DNA from: Datnioides undecimradiatus
Taxonomy: Eukaryota; Chordata; Actinopteri; Lobotiformes; Datnioididae
Direction: 5' to 3'
NCBI GenBank assembly: GCA_008933995.1
Contig: WARS01000029.1
Coordinates: forward strand, 24,393,879-24,457,878
DNA: 64,000 nucleotides
The notes beneath the pieces are model-generated. The model saw only the letters and a list, made by a program, of their open reading frames with translations, searched no databases and had not been told where the DNA came from. The position numbers and the translations under genes were made by a program. Below, piece by piece: positions 28,766 through 43,009 of this stretch; the first letter of the stretch is position 1; each line of letters opens with the position of its first letter.

Positions 28766-31700
28766 TTATGTTGTTTTTTTAATTCAGACACAAAGAAAAA
28801 TGAAAAAATGCCAAACTGTGATCTTTAAGTGCTCGTAACTTCATGTCTGCACTAAAGGAACACACTGACCCTGCATACCGTCACACCTCATGACAGGCTG
28901 CAGTCGATGCAAAGACAGAGGTGGAGGTGAATTCGCTCTGGGTGGTTGAACTATGAGTCTGCTTCCTGTTTGCAGCTGAGCAGGTCGTGCACGGTGGACT
29001 TCCTGCTGCAGCAAATAAACATGTTGTGATGTGTGTTGTGTACAGATGGGCGAATACGAGGGGAGAGACGACTGATCGACACTTTGAGCCTTCGGGCTTT
29101 GCTCAGCAGACCCCAGACCAGCTTCTTCTGCATTAAACACAATAAGATGGAGTGTGATGATTTGAAACGGCGTTAAATCGCTCCGACAGCTGGCCGCCGC
29201 AGCCTGCAGAGGTCACGCTGCTCGTATTAGCGAGTGCGACACAGAAAAGACTGTGTGAGCCATATTAACTCTGACCACACACACGCTGAATCCATATAAT
29301 TGAAGTTCACTGCAAATGTTCATAATAAAATTACACTCAGCGCCAAAGTCCCTGCAACAGATTATGTTACACTTCACCCTTAAAATAGATTAACGGGGGG
29401 GGGGCTGCTGTTTTCACACTGTTCACTAAAACTGAACAAAATACAAGAAAAACTTTTAACAAGTCTGTAAAAAACAGAGTTTATGTTTCTGAGATGAGCC
29501 CAGGCTTCTCTTCCACTGATGACCGAGGGGCCGGCCGAACCGTCCAAAACACAGATGTCATGAACTGAGAGCTGGATGTCGGCGTGGACGGTCGGCAGAA
29601 GGACCAGCAGCACTGGAAGTCAAACAAAGTTCATGTAACGTCGCAGCGAGAGGCTGAACATCCTGCAGACAATGCAAGAGTGCAGCTGCAAACAAACAAC
29701 AAACTGCAGATACGCTGCAACAAGTGGCTGCACGCTGCATTAAAGGAAGGTTTCACCCCCCCGTGGGCGTGGAAGGTGCAGCGTTCATGCAGCACGGTCA
29801 GCTGTTTAAATGTAAACAGGCAAAAGCACAAACAGTAAACAGCTAAACATACACGTGGCAGTGAAGCGCAGCAGAGCGGAGACACAGCAGCAGTTGCTCC
29901 TCGAGTCTTTCCTGAATCCTGATTATGCATTTCATATTTTGCAAACTGGGTGACTGTTTGTCGTCTGCTGCAGCTGGAGGACGGAGGCTAACAAGCTAAC
30001 GCTAATCTGGACACTGTAGCAGCTGGTTCTCCTGCAAGGCTTTGACTAAGAGTGTTTCAGATCAGACAGAAGAATCAACAACATGCTGAGTCACAGGATG
30101 CTGAGTCAGAAGACAATCTGAGCACGGACTGACCAGTAAAACCAGTCGACTGGGAAGTTTCTTGACTTTCAAAGTGGGTGAGACAGCTGGAGACAGAGGA
30201 GCTTACGGGGGGTGGAGGATATCTGAATGCAGACTTTCTCCTCTCCCTCGCTGGTTTGAGTGAAATCACTCCCAGATGTGGTGGCAGCAGCTGTGTGACA
30301 GAGGTGGCAGTGCAGGGTGGAGGGTGGATTGGTGGGGGGCAGTTAGCTCGGTGCCAGCCTCCCATCAGGGCTTTTTCTTTTGGGATGGAGCTGCACCGAT
30401 GGAGCGGAGGGCACTCGGGGCCGCTCGATGGCTTTTCCAGCGCGCCCGCCAACTTTAATGTGGTGACAAAACAAACAAGAAAACACTCGACCGTGTGACG
30501 CGGCAGCTTCCTGCCAATCAGCACAGTCAGTTCAGGAGCATTCACACAAACCAAAACTCATTTTCCAAACCTCTGCGATGGGTTTGTTGCTGTGCAAAGG
30601 CACACTGTACATCCCATAATGTGCTAAATGTCGCGGGGTCACGGCGAGGGTGTTGTGTGCAGCCTGTGGCGGCAGTTTTCAGCGGGAAGGAGCGGGTCAC
30701 ACGGCTGAGGGACGGCTGGCCGGCATCAGTGTTTAGCTGCAGCCCTCTCTGGGTTTCCATGGCTATTTACTCTGAGCGCCATTGTTTTGCTTTAACGATG
30801 CCAAGAGAACAAGAGGCATGAAGCAAAACAGGATCTGAATCTCTTTAACAGGAACACACTGAGTCCAGACGCTCAGACGCAGACCGCGGCTGCACAGCGA
30901 GGCGAGCTGGAAGCCGATTATTCACCTCTCCTCCACAGCGGGGACGAGCGAGGCCCGGGCCAACTCTACTTTATAACACAGGATCAAAAGCACCGTTCAT
31001 TTATATGAAACCAAAGCCTGCCGGCAAATCATCTCGGCCGACATGGCGTTCTGAATGAAATCACATTAAAGGCTGTTTGGGAGGAAGCGGCTGACATAAA
31101 TAACAAGCAAAACCCTGTTTTAGCTCCGCGAGCCTCTGCTGCAGCAATCACAGGAAGGTTTGAGGACTCGTGTTAGCGCACTGCGCCGCTCAATCGCCGC
31201 CAAATGTGAACCTGCAGCACAAACTGATGAAGCTCAGAGGGAAACTTGTCTCTCGTTACCTCTTTCAGAATAGGTAAAAACCACCTGAAGCAAATGGGAA
31301 AAGACTCATTTTGCAAACACGAGGAAGCTTTTTCCAGTTTTTATCAACCTCTGGACACACGATGCCTCAGGATGTGCATGAAAACGCTGCAGTTTAAAAC
31401 GTGATTGTTGAGGTTTTATCAGGATTATTTCAGCTTGACGTATCAGTGGCGATGCATCGATCCCACTGAGGCAGAGTAATCCAAGGAACATTCAACAGTT
31501 CAGACATCAGCCCGTGCAGCTGCATCAGCCTCATCCACCACTTTGTGCTCCCGCTCGTCAGTCTGGAGCAGGAGGACGGCGTTCGAGCTGCTGGAAAGAC
31601 ATTTTCAAAACTCAGTGAGTAATAATGAAGCAGTAAATAGGATGAAGCCATGGTTTGGCCCTGTGCAGCCCACAGTTTCTATTCTGGACCAAACAGTCAC

Positions 31701-34000
31701 AGGCTGAAAGGTCACCGCTACTAGCGTGTGTGTTTCGGTGTGTGTGCGGAGTTAAACGTCTATTTGAGTCTGAACCACAGCTGATGTCATGTGTTTTGTA
31801 GGGAGCAGGGAGCCATAAATACAGTATCTGATTCGGGGCAGACTGGGTCGTTTATCCCTCCAGCCGGACTGAAAGGCCTTCAGGGGCCAATCAACAAGAC
31901 GGGCCGCGCAGCGCTACAAGGATGCACAAAGATCAGAGTCAGCCAGGTGGAACCGGAGCCGGACAGGTCCGGTTTTACAGGAAGAGTGACTTTAAAAGGC
32001 TGGAGCCGAGGATCGGATCAGGATCAGATGTTCCAGCTCCACTGCCCCTCCTCACCCAGGCCGTCTGGGATACCTGACCCCCGGAAGTGAGCTCAGGCTG
32101 TGACGGATGACCCGCAGCTCGGAGCTGGGGCTGATGGTGCAGCGTGATATTCCCAGAGAGGAGAGAGAGGGGCTGGGGCTAAAACGCAGGCGCTGCTTAG
32201 GGTCCAGAATCAGGATCCAGGTCTGGTTCAGCTTTTCAGGTCCTGTTGTCGGTGCCGTCATGTTTTCCCAACCTCAGCGTCAGTATCAGCAGCATGTTCT
32301 GAAACATCCGTCAACACAACACAAGCCTGATGAGCGTCCGTGCCTCCTGTAGCGCCACGCTAAAAGGGTTAGCACAGGTTTGTGTTTTACTGAGAACAAC
32401 AAAAAAACAAATAATCTCTTTATTTAATTATTTTAGTTGGTGACGGACCAATGATGAGATCAATGAGGGAACTGATCAGGAATCAGACTAATGAGCTGAA
32501 TCAGTGACAGCGCCGATACCAGAGAGGTGCAGCGTGCAGCCTGGGTGTCACAGAATGAGGGGTCCCGTCTGACTCCCTGGGTCAATGTGTGTGACCGTAT
32601 GCATGTATGCGTACGTGTGTGTGTGTGTGTACGTGTGTGTGTGTGTGAACCGACCCATGCTGACATCTCCCCCCGGAGCGTTAATGACGCCGTGTTTTGT
32701 CGGGACGGAGGTGAGGCGCTGATATCGGAGCCAACAAACACTCTGTCTGGATGCACTTCTGACACCCGACACCGTTTCACAGCGCTGCCTCCATCCCTCC
32801 GTCATCCCTCCATCCTTCTTCATTCAGAGGTGTGAGCGCTGAGAGCCGGCCAGACAGGAAATGACCTCACCCAGGGGATAAAGATAAAAGCAGGGAGTGC
32901 TGCAGACGACAAGTAGAGCTGAGATCAGCAGAGGAGGAGGAGGGGAGGGGGCGTCTGAGGAGTGTGTTCACTATCATTGATTCACTTTATGGACCAAACG
33001 TGCTGCACACACACTGCAGAAGAGACCGAAGACAACACACACGCATGAAGAGTCGTTACAGCTCTCACTTTCACCAACTCTGATCAGAGATCAGAGACGA
33101 GTGAACTCAGGCTCTGACCTCACTTACAGACAGTGCAGAATGAGTGCAAGTCCCCAAGTCTTATGTTTAATAGGTAATGATCAGCAGGCTGCACATGACA
33201 ATCTCCAATAAAGTATATAAGTTTGTGTATAAGTTTAAGTTTGTGTTTCTGATCTGTCTGATCGTGCAGACGCCGCAAGAGATAAAACAGTTTGTTTGTG
33301 CAGATGCATTTGTGCAAACCTGCAGTAAGGGCTTGTTTCAGCTGTATGCATGAATCAGGGTGTCTAACCAGTGGGATTCACATATCCCAGGCGGAATAAA
33401 GAGGTGACATCACGCAGCTTCTCTCAGACATCTTAACGACGACATCGTCAATCACAAAGTCGTCTGATTGAGTTTTCTGTCCTCCTCTCTCCGCCCTGAT
33501 CCCTCCCCGCCTCCCTCTGTGTGATTCATGCAGTCAGTCGTCTGTCGGATGAAGGAGGACTCAGGAGGACTCAGGAGGACTCAGGAGAGTGATGGAGATG
33601 ATGAGAGAAGGAGATGGGATTCATAATGTGGCCAAAAGTATGTGGACAGAGAGAGTTATCGACTCGACAGCTCCAGATTTTAATTTACATTAATCGCATT
33701 TTAGCTTTGCTGCACTACAATACCCATGATCCTCAGTGGCTGCTGTCATCGGGAGATGCCAGTGTGGACGTGTGCATCAGTAAAAGTCAAATCAAATGTG
33801 CACGTCGGGTTGGGCGGGGCTCGGTGTGACAGGGAGGATCTGATGTGGCGACTCAGCAGGGAGCAGCAGCCAGAGGCAGGAACACAGTTCTCTCAGTCTG
33901 TAGCTCAAACTGATCCAGAATCAGAAGAGAAACTGATTTAACGTCCTGTTTCAGGTTTTATCTGATTTTACGCTCTGTGATTAGACATTTGTGACTAAAA
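28766..34000. other. Gene-free stretch
   Basis: No coding gene supported. Short ORFs only. A G10 run sits at 29395-29404, a possible regulatory island at 30900-31110, scattered CA tracts at 32620-32650, and three GGAGGACTCA repeats near 33555-33590. Confidence 0.5.
30900..31110. promoter_or_regulatory. Candidate conserved non-coding island
   Basis: Includes CCGATTATTCACC, TTCATTTATATG, GGCAAATCATCTCGGCC and CTGACATAAATAACAAGC with no simple repeat. The texture is typical of vertebrate enhancers; conservation not tested. Confidence 0.28.
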
Positions 34001-34599
34001 ACACCTTTGACCAGCTTTTACCGTTTACATCAAGGAACCAACACAGTTCCTGATGATTCAACACAGACACCTGTCAATCAAGACATCACGCTACAACCGC
34101 CTCTATGGCAACAACGTCACAGCTTTGATGGAGTTAGCATCCAGTGCCTGTTCTCGTGCATCTTGAAAAACCTCTGCACCGGCTGCAGCCTTCGACCCGG
34201 CGCCGCGGGCTGCACTGGCAGCGAGGTTGCCTCCACAGTATCAGAGATCTGTCAGGCGCTGCATGTGTTTGCTGACTGTTGGCCGTTGCACTGGAAAAGT
34301 CTTGATTTGTGCAGATCTGACAGGAAACCGTCCTGCTAAGCTAATCTTCCACAAACCCTCTCGCTCTTGGCGGCGGTGCCAGAGCTAATCAGGAGACGTC
34401 AACACACACACGCGCGCGCGCCCGCTAATGAGAAAACACATACTCTGGTCTGAAAACGATGATCGTGACAGTTCATTCGTCTTCGCACCGACGCGCACGC
34501 TGCACCTCGGAGACAACGCGGAAACCAGAGCGAGTCAGCAACAATCTGCACGTCTAAACATCTCCAAACCGTCTCCCGAGGACAAACGCATACCTGCTC

Positions 34600-34980
34600 C
34601 CCCTGCTCCGCACACATGCAGGCAGCATGGGGGCAAGGCCGCGCAAATGCTTTCCATCCGTTTGTGTAAGCAATGATAAACACGTTACATCTAATCATAA
34701 AAGCCAGGATTTCACGTTACGGTCGCTGCAGAGCTTTTGCAGCCAAAGTGCCCAGTTTTCCCATGGTTGTATTTCAGAGGGAGAGAGCGTCTGTGACTCA
34801 TTTCTGTGTGTTTATGGCAGATCTAAATTATGGTATCAGGTTCGCCCCAAACCGAACCAACTGCCAACTGTCATGGCCGACCCTCCCATACAGGCCACTT
34901 TTGTCTCTGGGAAGTAGTGTAACCCAATCTATCCCCGCAGTTTCTGGCTCTGCGCTTTGATTCATTTTTGGCGTACGGGG
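34600..34980. promoter_or_regulatory. Candidate conserved non-coding island
   Basis: Contains GCGCAAATGC, GTAAGCAATGATAAACACG, CTAATCATAAAAGCC and CAGATCTAAATTATGG words in about 380 bp of complex non-repeat sequence. The forward ORFs here have no recognisable domain. Confidence 0.3.
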
Positions 34981-36497
34981 AGAGCGAGCGAGCGCAGACA
35001 GGTCTGAAAAAACAAACAGGCCTTCAGAACAAAGTTTGTGGCTTTTCCTTTTTCTTTTTTTTTAGTTTTTTCCCCGAATAGAAAGCAGAGGAAACGCTGC
35101 CGGCGGAGCCACGTTTTGTGAATGAAGCCCAGCTGACAAACAGAGCAGGGCTAGGACTGTATATACAGCCAACTCACACACACATGCATTCGTACATGTA
35201 TGCACAGACAGACACACGCTATTATCACTGCAATGACATGTCAATGATTCAGCTGCGTGTTCCTGTAATCGATGCTACTGCGCTTTGCTGTCATTTCACT
35301 TCAACCTGCAGTGCATGTGTTTTCCAAGAGATGGCGCCGTTACAGAGTCAGGAAGTCAGGACGTTGTGAGCGCTGCACTCAGCATGAAGGTCAGGACACG
35401 ATGACAATCACCAGGAAGTTCAAATGATCCCCACGTTGCACTGAGGACACGGTTTCTGCAGCCGCAACGTGAGCAGAGCCTCAGGGGAGCTCAGAGGGTT
35501 CAGGAAAACATTAAAACTTACAATAAAATATTATTTTACAGTGCCTGCAACAGTCACAGCCATAATAAAACCCACTGAGGCAACTGAACGCTTGATTTTA
35601 ACTTGTTTAAAAGCTTTAAAAGCTTAAATTTATGGTTTTACTCACTAATATGAGGAGAACTCATCCCCTCAGACTGTATCAAAGTCAGTTAGACTCTGAA
35701 CTCTGCATCAGTCCGCTGAGGTAATAAACACTGTAAATATGTGTTTTACACTGAGACATAACAGGAATTAAGCAGCTTATATAAACTGGCATGAATATAC
35801 TTCATATTACCGTGTTTAACTTCATGCATATGGATCATATTCTGATTCTAAATCATTAAATATCAACTCTTTTCAATCAAGCTGCTTATTGGTGCAGGGA
35901 GGAGGATCTGAGCTGCTCAGCCTCAAACCAAACAGACGTGTTTTAAACAAAGCATCAGACTCTCTAACCGAGCGCTGAGCAGCAGCAGAGTCAGATCTCC
36001 GGCTGTCAGCTCCGGCAGACGTGTAAAGCCGGTAGTTTACGCCACACGCGATGCAGAATAACAAAACAGGGAAAACGGGAAGTTTGTGAGGGTTTTGGCT
36101 TCAACTGTGGCAACAAATGGTGGTGAAACGCCGCTCGACCAGGGGCACATGATTATTCTCAGGCTGCACAGTTTTGTCTCACTCTGAGTTGTTAGAGAAG
36201 ACGACAAACACGCTTCCCTCTGCAGGAACGTGCACCAACACTTCTGGGATCTTTGCTTCAGGTGCTCAGGTGTACTCTGGAAACCTTAACATGATTAAAC
36301 CGGTGAAGGTCGGCATCCAGGCGTCCCGGCTACGAGCGCGTTAGGATCCAAGTGCGCACATGTTCGTTATGTGCAGAGTACAAACGCACTGTAATCACAA
36401 AAACACATGGCTGGTAATTAGCTGCTGGACTCTTTTCCCCTTATTCCTGAAGAATTTGACTTTTTGAGGTTCGGGGCTCTCGTCCAACAGAAGCTCT

Positions 36498-36534
<37 letters not shown>

Positions 36535-38153
36535 GGACAGTGTGACCAGTGAGAGTCTGCATGACTGAGCATTGGCTGCACAGATGTGTGCATGGATGGA
36601 CTCACATACTCCACAGACTCTGTGCTGGCCTGCAGTGTATGCATATAAAGTACAGTATGTGCATGAACTGTGTGTGTGCATGTGTGTGTGTGTACACTGG
36701 ATGTGTGCCCTCCTTTTTGTTGTCCATGGATGGAAATCAAAGGGACAGAGAGCGCAGCCCGAGGCCCTCGCTGCACTGAACCATCAGTTGGCAGGATGAG
36801 AAGTGACTGCATAATGAGACAAAGAGGCGGGGGCGGGTGGGGGCGGGGGCGTGGGAGGGCGGGTGAGGGTGAAAGCAGGAATGAATGACGTGATGGAGGG
36901 AGGAGGAGGACGAGGATGGAGCGATGAAGCAGGGAGCTGTAGAATCAGGGCAGAGGTCAGGCTCAGTGTGTAACTCCGCTCATATGCAGCTCTGCTAAGC
37001 CGAGCGCTGCGTTTGCCTTCGACATGACCTCATTTCCTGCCTCACACCCACCAGCAGCCGCCAGAGTCGTCCCCTCACCTTTAAATTATCTGTAAAAATG
37101 AGCTTTGTTGCTTTGACTAGATGCACTTTTGCAAAGTCATGCTACAATAAGCGTATTCCTGGGCTCACTCTCATGGTTTAAAAGCCTGAATTTACTGTAT
37201 TTGTCAGAATTCACTGTATTTGTCGACGTCGACGGTAGAAAATACGATTTAAAGCTGCGGTGACTGACTTTTTGGCCTCCTGGGGGCAGCAGCATGCAAA
37301 TCATTAAACAGCTAAAAGCTAAAATGCCTTATTTCCACGCCCAGCCGACACGTTTAGCTGTCTTCACCAGCTGGTCTCCAACTGTGTCTTCTGCCGTTTG
37401 GTGCTGAGCAGTTACTTTAGAGCTCGTTTGATGGAAGCAGCTCAGAAACACTGACCTCTGCAATGTGCACGGCAGATTCAGCTGATTTCTATTTTCTGAA
37501 AAAGCTGATTTTCCTACAAAACTGTTTACAAACTTAATAAAAATAGCTATTATATTAATATTCCTGTTCACCTGCAGCTCAAACTGGGAAAAACCAAAAC
37601 TGAAGGCTAAAAGGGGCTAAAATGGGCTAAAAGGGGCTAAAAGAGCTGCAGCAGCGCTTTCCACATCACAGGTACTGAAGTCATTTCATCTGTGTCGACG
37701 TAAAAAATACTTTTTTATGCTAACTGAAGAGAAACCTTCGACATGACTGAGACTGAACATCACGCTGACACAAATGTCATCGAGCGCTGCAGCTGCAGAA
37801 TCAGCAGCTGTTTTCAACATAAAGACGTAAAAACGTGACGTGATGAAGAAAACTGTAAAAAATGAATCATGTATTTAACTTAAAGCACGGAAAAGAAGCA
37901 AAACCACCTATAAAATACTGTATTACTTAAGGAAGTATACAGTAATGCATCAAATTTTAACTGATCATAGGTTTTATTTGTGTTTTCACCGGAAACGTTG
38001 CATAAAGTACCATGAAATACTCAGGTGAAGTACTTTTATTGGTATTGGTCCTTGAGTAAATGTACTTAGTTACTTGCAGCTTCTGGCTTAAAGATAAATA
38101 GAAAAAAAAGTTTTTCCTCATAAAATGAATAAAAATGCATCTTCAGACGACAG

Positions 38154-38196
<43 letters not shown>

Positions 38197-38339
38197 TTTG
38201 AGGCTCCTCTGGCTTTTTCTCTTCATTAGTCTAAACGAAGTGCATCATTAACGACCTGCAAGTGAAATTGACTTTTCCCGTTTTGATTTGTCGTTAAAAC
38301 GACTCTGCAGCATTAAACGAGTTAAAAACCACGAACACG
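34981..38339. other. Gene-free stretch
   Basis: Contains microsatellites at 36501-36532 and 38158-38194. A repeat-like end (AAAGCTGCGGTGACTGACTT ... CCTCCTGGGGGCAGCA) lies at 37250-37300, and short GGGGCTAAAA direct repeats at 37600-37640. No coding gene supported. Confidence 0.5.
38158..38194. repeat. (GT)n microsatellite
   Basis: Uninterrupted GT dinucleotides. Confidence 0.92.
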
Positions 38340-38700
38340 GGGAAACATCGTGGCACTGCCAGGGGAATTATGCGTTCCTGCAGCGCCGGGCCGCCGGGCC
38401 GCCGGGCCAGGCTGCGGCTGCACTTCATTAGCTATCTCCACTCTACCTTTCTCTGACAAATTCAATAAATGTTCATCTGCTTTCAATTAGGCCCTCGTTA
38501 GCAATAATTGGCCTGGTATTTACTAACAGCATTACTCAGCACTGGCTGGCGCAGGCTGGGCCGGTCTGATCCGAGCCAGGCTACATTCAGCCTTCTGGCT
38601 CCGTTAGCTACCTGCCAATCGTCTGTGCCCTGCAGAAACCTGCTATCTCCACAAAGGTCAGCCTTCCACAGCCCGGAAACCCTCGGATGAGTTTCCTCTG
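38340..38700. promoter_or_regulatory. Candidate conserved non-coding island
   Basis: Starts with three CCGGGCCG repeats (38385-38408), then CTTCATTAGC, TTTCAATTAGGCC, GTTAGCAATAATTGG and CTAACAGCATTACTC. Several homeodomain-type cores fall within 150 bp. Confidence 0.35.
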
Positions 38701-40079
38701 CTCTCTCACTGCATTTTTAAACTTTTACGGTTTCTTGGTGTCAGGACTCGCTTCAGCTTCGTCCAACCAATCAGCAGAGACGAACGCTGGCATTGGACAG
38801 CGCTGCTACGCCTGCTTTGTTTAATTATATCTAAGCATTAAAACAGGAGTATGGCCAAAACGCTTAAAGTTAGAGAAAGACTGTGGCTGCAAACATTAAC
38901 TGCAGGTTTGCTGCGTGACAGTCGGATGTGACGCCGCCACAGACTCCACGGATTCACAAAACAGGAAGTATGGAGACATGCTGCGAGACGACGCTACACA
39001 GCATGCAGAGTATTCTATCATGATCTCAAACCGGTCGGTACAGGATGAGTGTGCAGCCCCTACAAACCAAATAATCATGTTGAATTATGCAAATATGCCC
39101 CAGTAAGCTGCTAAAATGGCGTCCTCCCCTCTCTATACGGTTATCCTGTGTGTGCAGCCTGCAGACAGCGGCGTGATGTCATTTAGAGTCGTGCAGCAGA
39201 TACCAGCGACCTGTGTGCACGTCTCAGGACTCACAAGCACTCGAACATGCAAGTGTTCATTGAGCTCAGGCTTGCTGCACATGTCTGCAGGTTGTGCTTC
39301 TCCTGTGCGAATGAGCACAAACTGCAGGAATTCGCCACAGCAGCTTCTCCTGTACCCAATGAAACAGAGGTACGCACCAAACCCTGGAGTCTGCGCGCCA
39401 TCACACCCCAGGAATAAAAGCTAACTCAGCGTAAACATCATGTGGTTTTAATCACAAAGAGAGATGCATAAGCACTTAAAGAGAGATTTAAAGTGGGCGT
39501 TCAGAGCCGTAAAGGTTCACATATGTTGGAGATGGGGGGTTTTCGCAGGCAGGACGCGACACGGCGCTGCCCTGAGTCCAGCTCCGCTCAGCCTCACCCA
39601 GCGGGGGCGAGTTTGATGGTTCAATTCTTCAATTCTAATGTTTCACTGGCAAGAGAAAATATTTTCACAGGACAACTCGTGATCAGTCCAGAAACAGGGA
39701 TCGGTGCCATGTCGCAGACTCACAGTGGGGGCGAGTGGGTGTGGGGGGGCGGGTCAGTTTCAGTAAAGTGGATCTGAGCAGTGAAAAACAGCTGGTTCTC
39801 CTTTTTACGCTGACTTTACTGGAAAACATCACGAGGTCACTTCATGACGAGTTAGGAGACAACATGATTTGGTGAAATGTTTCTGTTTACAGCACCGCCG
39901 TGTTTGGCACAGACCTGTTACCAAAGACGATCCATGGCGTGACACGCACACGGCTGACGGTGTCGGTTTAGGCGACAGGACCACTCGGTTTGGTGGTTTT
40001 GGTTAAAAACAGCACATTTGTTTTGTAAGTGAAGTCAGGTTGAGATGTTGCATGATGCACGTGACTGGGTGGAAATCCT
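38701..40079. other. Gene-free stretch
   Basis: No exon, RNA gene or recognised repeat. ORFs up to about 100 codons have no domain features. Confidence 0.5.
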
Positions 40080-40500
40080 GTGTTTGCTCCGCCCACAGAC
40101 TGTATAAGAACATGGGCGGAGCCAGCGTGACGTCACCCATAGGTTTCTGCAGAGGGACCTGGATGTCGGCCATCTTGGCAGCATGTGACTCCCAGCTAAT
40201 CTAAAACACAGTGGACAGCTGTCAGTCAAAGAAGCCCCGCCCCTTCATTCTGCATAACTTCAGGTGTTAATCTGATTTAAAGGAGTGAGTTCTATATAAA
40301 TTCAGCCCGTACAGTCGTCATGAACGGGGAAACTAGCTGCAGAGACCAAACCGTTGTTTGTACCAGGCTGTAAACATGTTTACTGCTGCATTTTAACATG
40401 GGGGTCTATGGGGACTGACTCGCTGCTGGAGCCTCTAGTGGACGCTCAGGGAACTGCAGCTCTGACGTGTTTCAGCCCTGGATGCTGACGTTTGGCTCCA
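40080..40500 (+). repeat. Dispersed teleost repeat (GTCTATGGGGACTGACTCGC family)
   Basis: Contains GGCGGAGCC, CATAGGTTTCTGCAGAG, GCCATCTTGGCAGC, TAACATGGGGGTCTATGG and GAGCCTCTAGTGGACGCTC, a motif order I recognise from an abundant non-autonomous element of percomorphs. It begins with an inverted repeat, GCTCCGCCCA (40086-40095) and TGGGCGGAGC (40113-40122). Confidence 0.65.
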
Positions 40501-43009
40501 CCTGACTTTCCTCTCTTTATACTTCATCACATGACTTCTGTCTCTGCTTTGTCATACTAACTACAGCCACTAGAGGTCGTAGCACAGAATTTAACACAGA
40601 TATGGGATGTAATAAGCTGTTGCACAGGCATGTTTGAGTCATGTCTGACATGAAAATAAAGCAGTTTGAAATCCAATGAGGATGGAGAACGTGCTGAAGG
40701 GTCTGCAGAGTGATCACAAACTGAAATAAAAGCAGTTGTTGAGGTGGCAGACGGAGGAGGGAGAGCTCAGATAGAGAAACCAGTGGCTGATGAAAATCAG
40801 GAGTTCCTCTCGCTGCTCCCGGTCTTCCCGTTTCCTCTCCTCTGCTTGCAATTATTCCATTTAAAGGCTCCCTCAATCACCAGTAAGTCAGAGGGTCTCT
40901 ACCAAAAAGCACCTGTCCCTGCAGCGCAGCAGAGAAACTCTCCGTTTCAACACCCCATTCCCAATTCTGCGCTGATTCCAGGAACCTTACATTGGAAATA
41001 AATGATGACACATGGGTTCGAACGGGCTCGTTCCAAGCCCGGAGTTTTTCTTTTTTTTGTTCCCAAACAAAAAGTTTTCCTTTTCTCTGGCAAGTGGGTG
41101 AGATTTCTTTGGTATGTGAGGAGGGAGGGAGGGAGGTCTGTCTGTTCTGAGGTCTGCTCTGCACATGTCGCTCTTTCACAACCTTTTATAAGTTATTCCA
41201 ACAGAGAAAAAGAGATTTTAGAAGGAGAAGAAAGAGCGAGAGCGGGGAATCTGCAGAATGTATCTGAGAGAGGGAGAGAAGGGTGGAGACGAGTGGATGA
41301 AGAGGTGGATTTGATTACACACAGATCTGGCCATTACCAGCCCACAGAGAGACTCTATAAAACAATAACAAATGGAGACCATCAGTCAGTCCATCAGTAA
41401 TAAGCTGCAACAACCAGCCGGCTGATGGGAAACACACCTACTAACAGTCAGAGCAGAGAGCAGGAAAAGATACAGGGGAGCGTGTAAAGGTCTGGAGTCC
41501 TCTGCAGAGGACGACGGTCGAATCAAACCATCTGACATTTCACTTCGATCCTTCCTGCATCTCCGACTTTGAGACATTTTGTACTTTGGGTCTTATAAAC
41601 ATCTCTGCAGGGGAAACAACAGCATGAAAACACCATGGATCTCACTTTAGACCCTTCCTGACAGATGAGTTACATTTGCTGTATTCTTGTTGTTTCATCA
41701 CATAAAGAAGGTTTATTTGATAAAATATAGAGAATATTTAGGTTTGTCATGTTTTCTGATCTGTGTCAGATACAACACTTCCTCCATGTTTACTCTCTGA
41801 ATGCTGTGTAACTCCATCAGAATCAGGTCAAACTGTAAATAATACTGCTTTATACATCGTTTCCTCCTTGTGTTAAACACCTTTCGGCATCTTTAAGAGC
41901 ATCATAACTGTCCACATGTACATGAAGCTTTGAGTTTCATTGTCTGAACAGTGAAACATCCCAGACGATCACACACCTGCAGGTCGACTCTTCTCCTCTG
42001 TGGGTGCGTCAGGTGTGTAACACGCAGAGTGAACTACGTCAACGAGGATGTTTGCAGATCAAATGAGCCTTTTTATGTGTGAGATGCAAATTTAACTTAT
42101 TTTATATCCATTAAATTATCCTTAGTCTCTCTCCTGCAGGCCGGCAGAGTGCAGTTGTATGGGACTAGCATTAGCATTAGCATGCATGGCTTAAATGCAT
42201 GAACAATCGCCCATTTGGCCCTAAAGTCAGTTGCTTTTTACTGAAACACATGCACCTGCAGTAAATCAGTGTCTGCTGTGGGAACCCTCACACTAATGCC
42301 TCCACAGCTCGGCTCAACAACTCACACCTGGTGGACAAAAGCAAATGTTTGGTTGCAGGACTTCCTGTTTCAGGTCCACAGTAACTACGACGAACCGTCC
42401 AACATCCTCCAACCCTTCAAGTCCTTCAACAAAAGATTGAGTTAGAGTGTTGATTTAAGGAACGTCCTGGAGTTTTATCCAAATTTTAAAGAAATTGAGA
42501 GATCATCTAGTTTTAGTGAAACCGATGATCAGCTTCTCCGTTAAAGCTGCTGCCGACAGATCATTTACATCTATACGCAGAGAGGACGAGCCAGTTACTC
42601 AGTTTTCATGCACGTCAGTCGAAATTTGAATTAGTTTTACAGAAAAAGTCGCATTTTATCACGAAAACCTGCAAAATGTCCATGTTTTTATGTGATTTTT
42701 GAAAAATATATATCCACAGGCAATAACATTATGACTTCAGCGTGCACAATCAGACCAGAATTAGACTCATTAGTCTTCATTAAACCAAATATCTGGAGGT
42801 AATGAAACAAATAAACCAGGGCTAACATTAAAATAATTGCTGTTAACGAGCTTTAGACCGACTGAAGCCTCCCGCACAGTTTAACAATACATTAAATGAT
42901 TTAAATGTTATTAGAACTAATTTAGCCTAAATCGTGACAGAAAGATGTTGTTGTGTTTCCCTGAGCGCCCTGGTCTGAATCGTGGTCTTGTTAGCGTCGC
43001 TGTACTGTT
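40501..43009. other. Gene-free stretch
   Basis: Bases 40790-41120 are complex and could be conserved non-coding sequence. The rest is AT-rich with TAGCATTAGCATTAGCATGCATG near 42165. No coding gene supported. Confidence 0.45.

Noticed and set aside
41015..41050. GGGTTCGAACGGGCTCG, reminiscent of a tRNA T-arm
   Set aside because: No acceptor stem, D-arm or anticodon arm could be folded around it.
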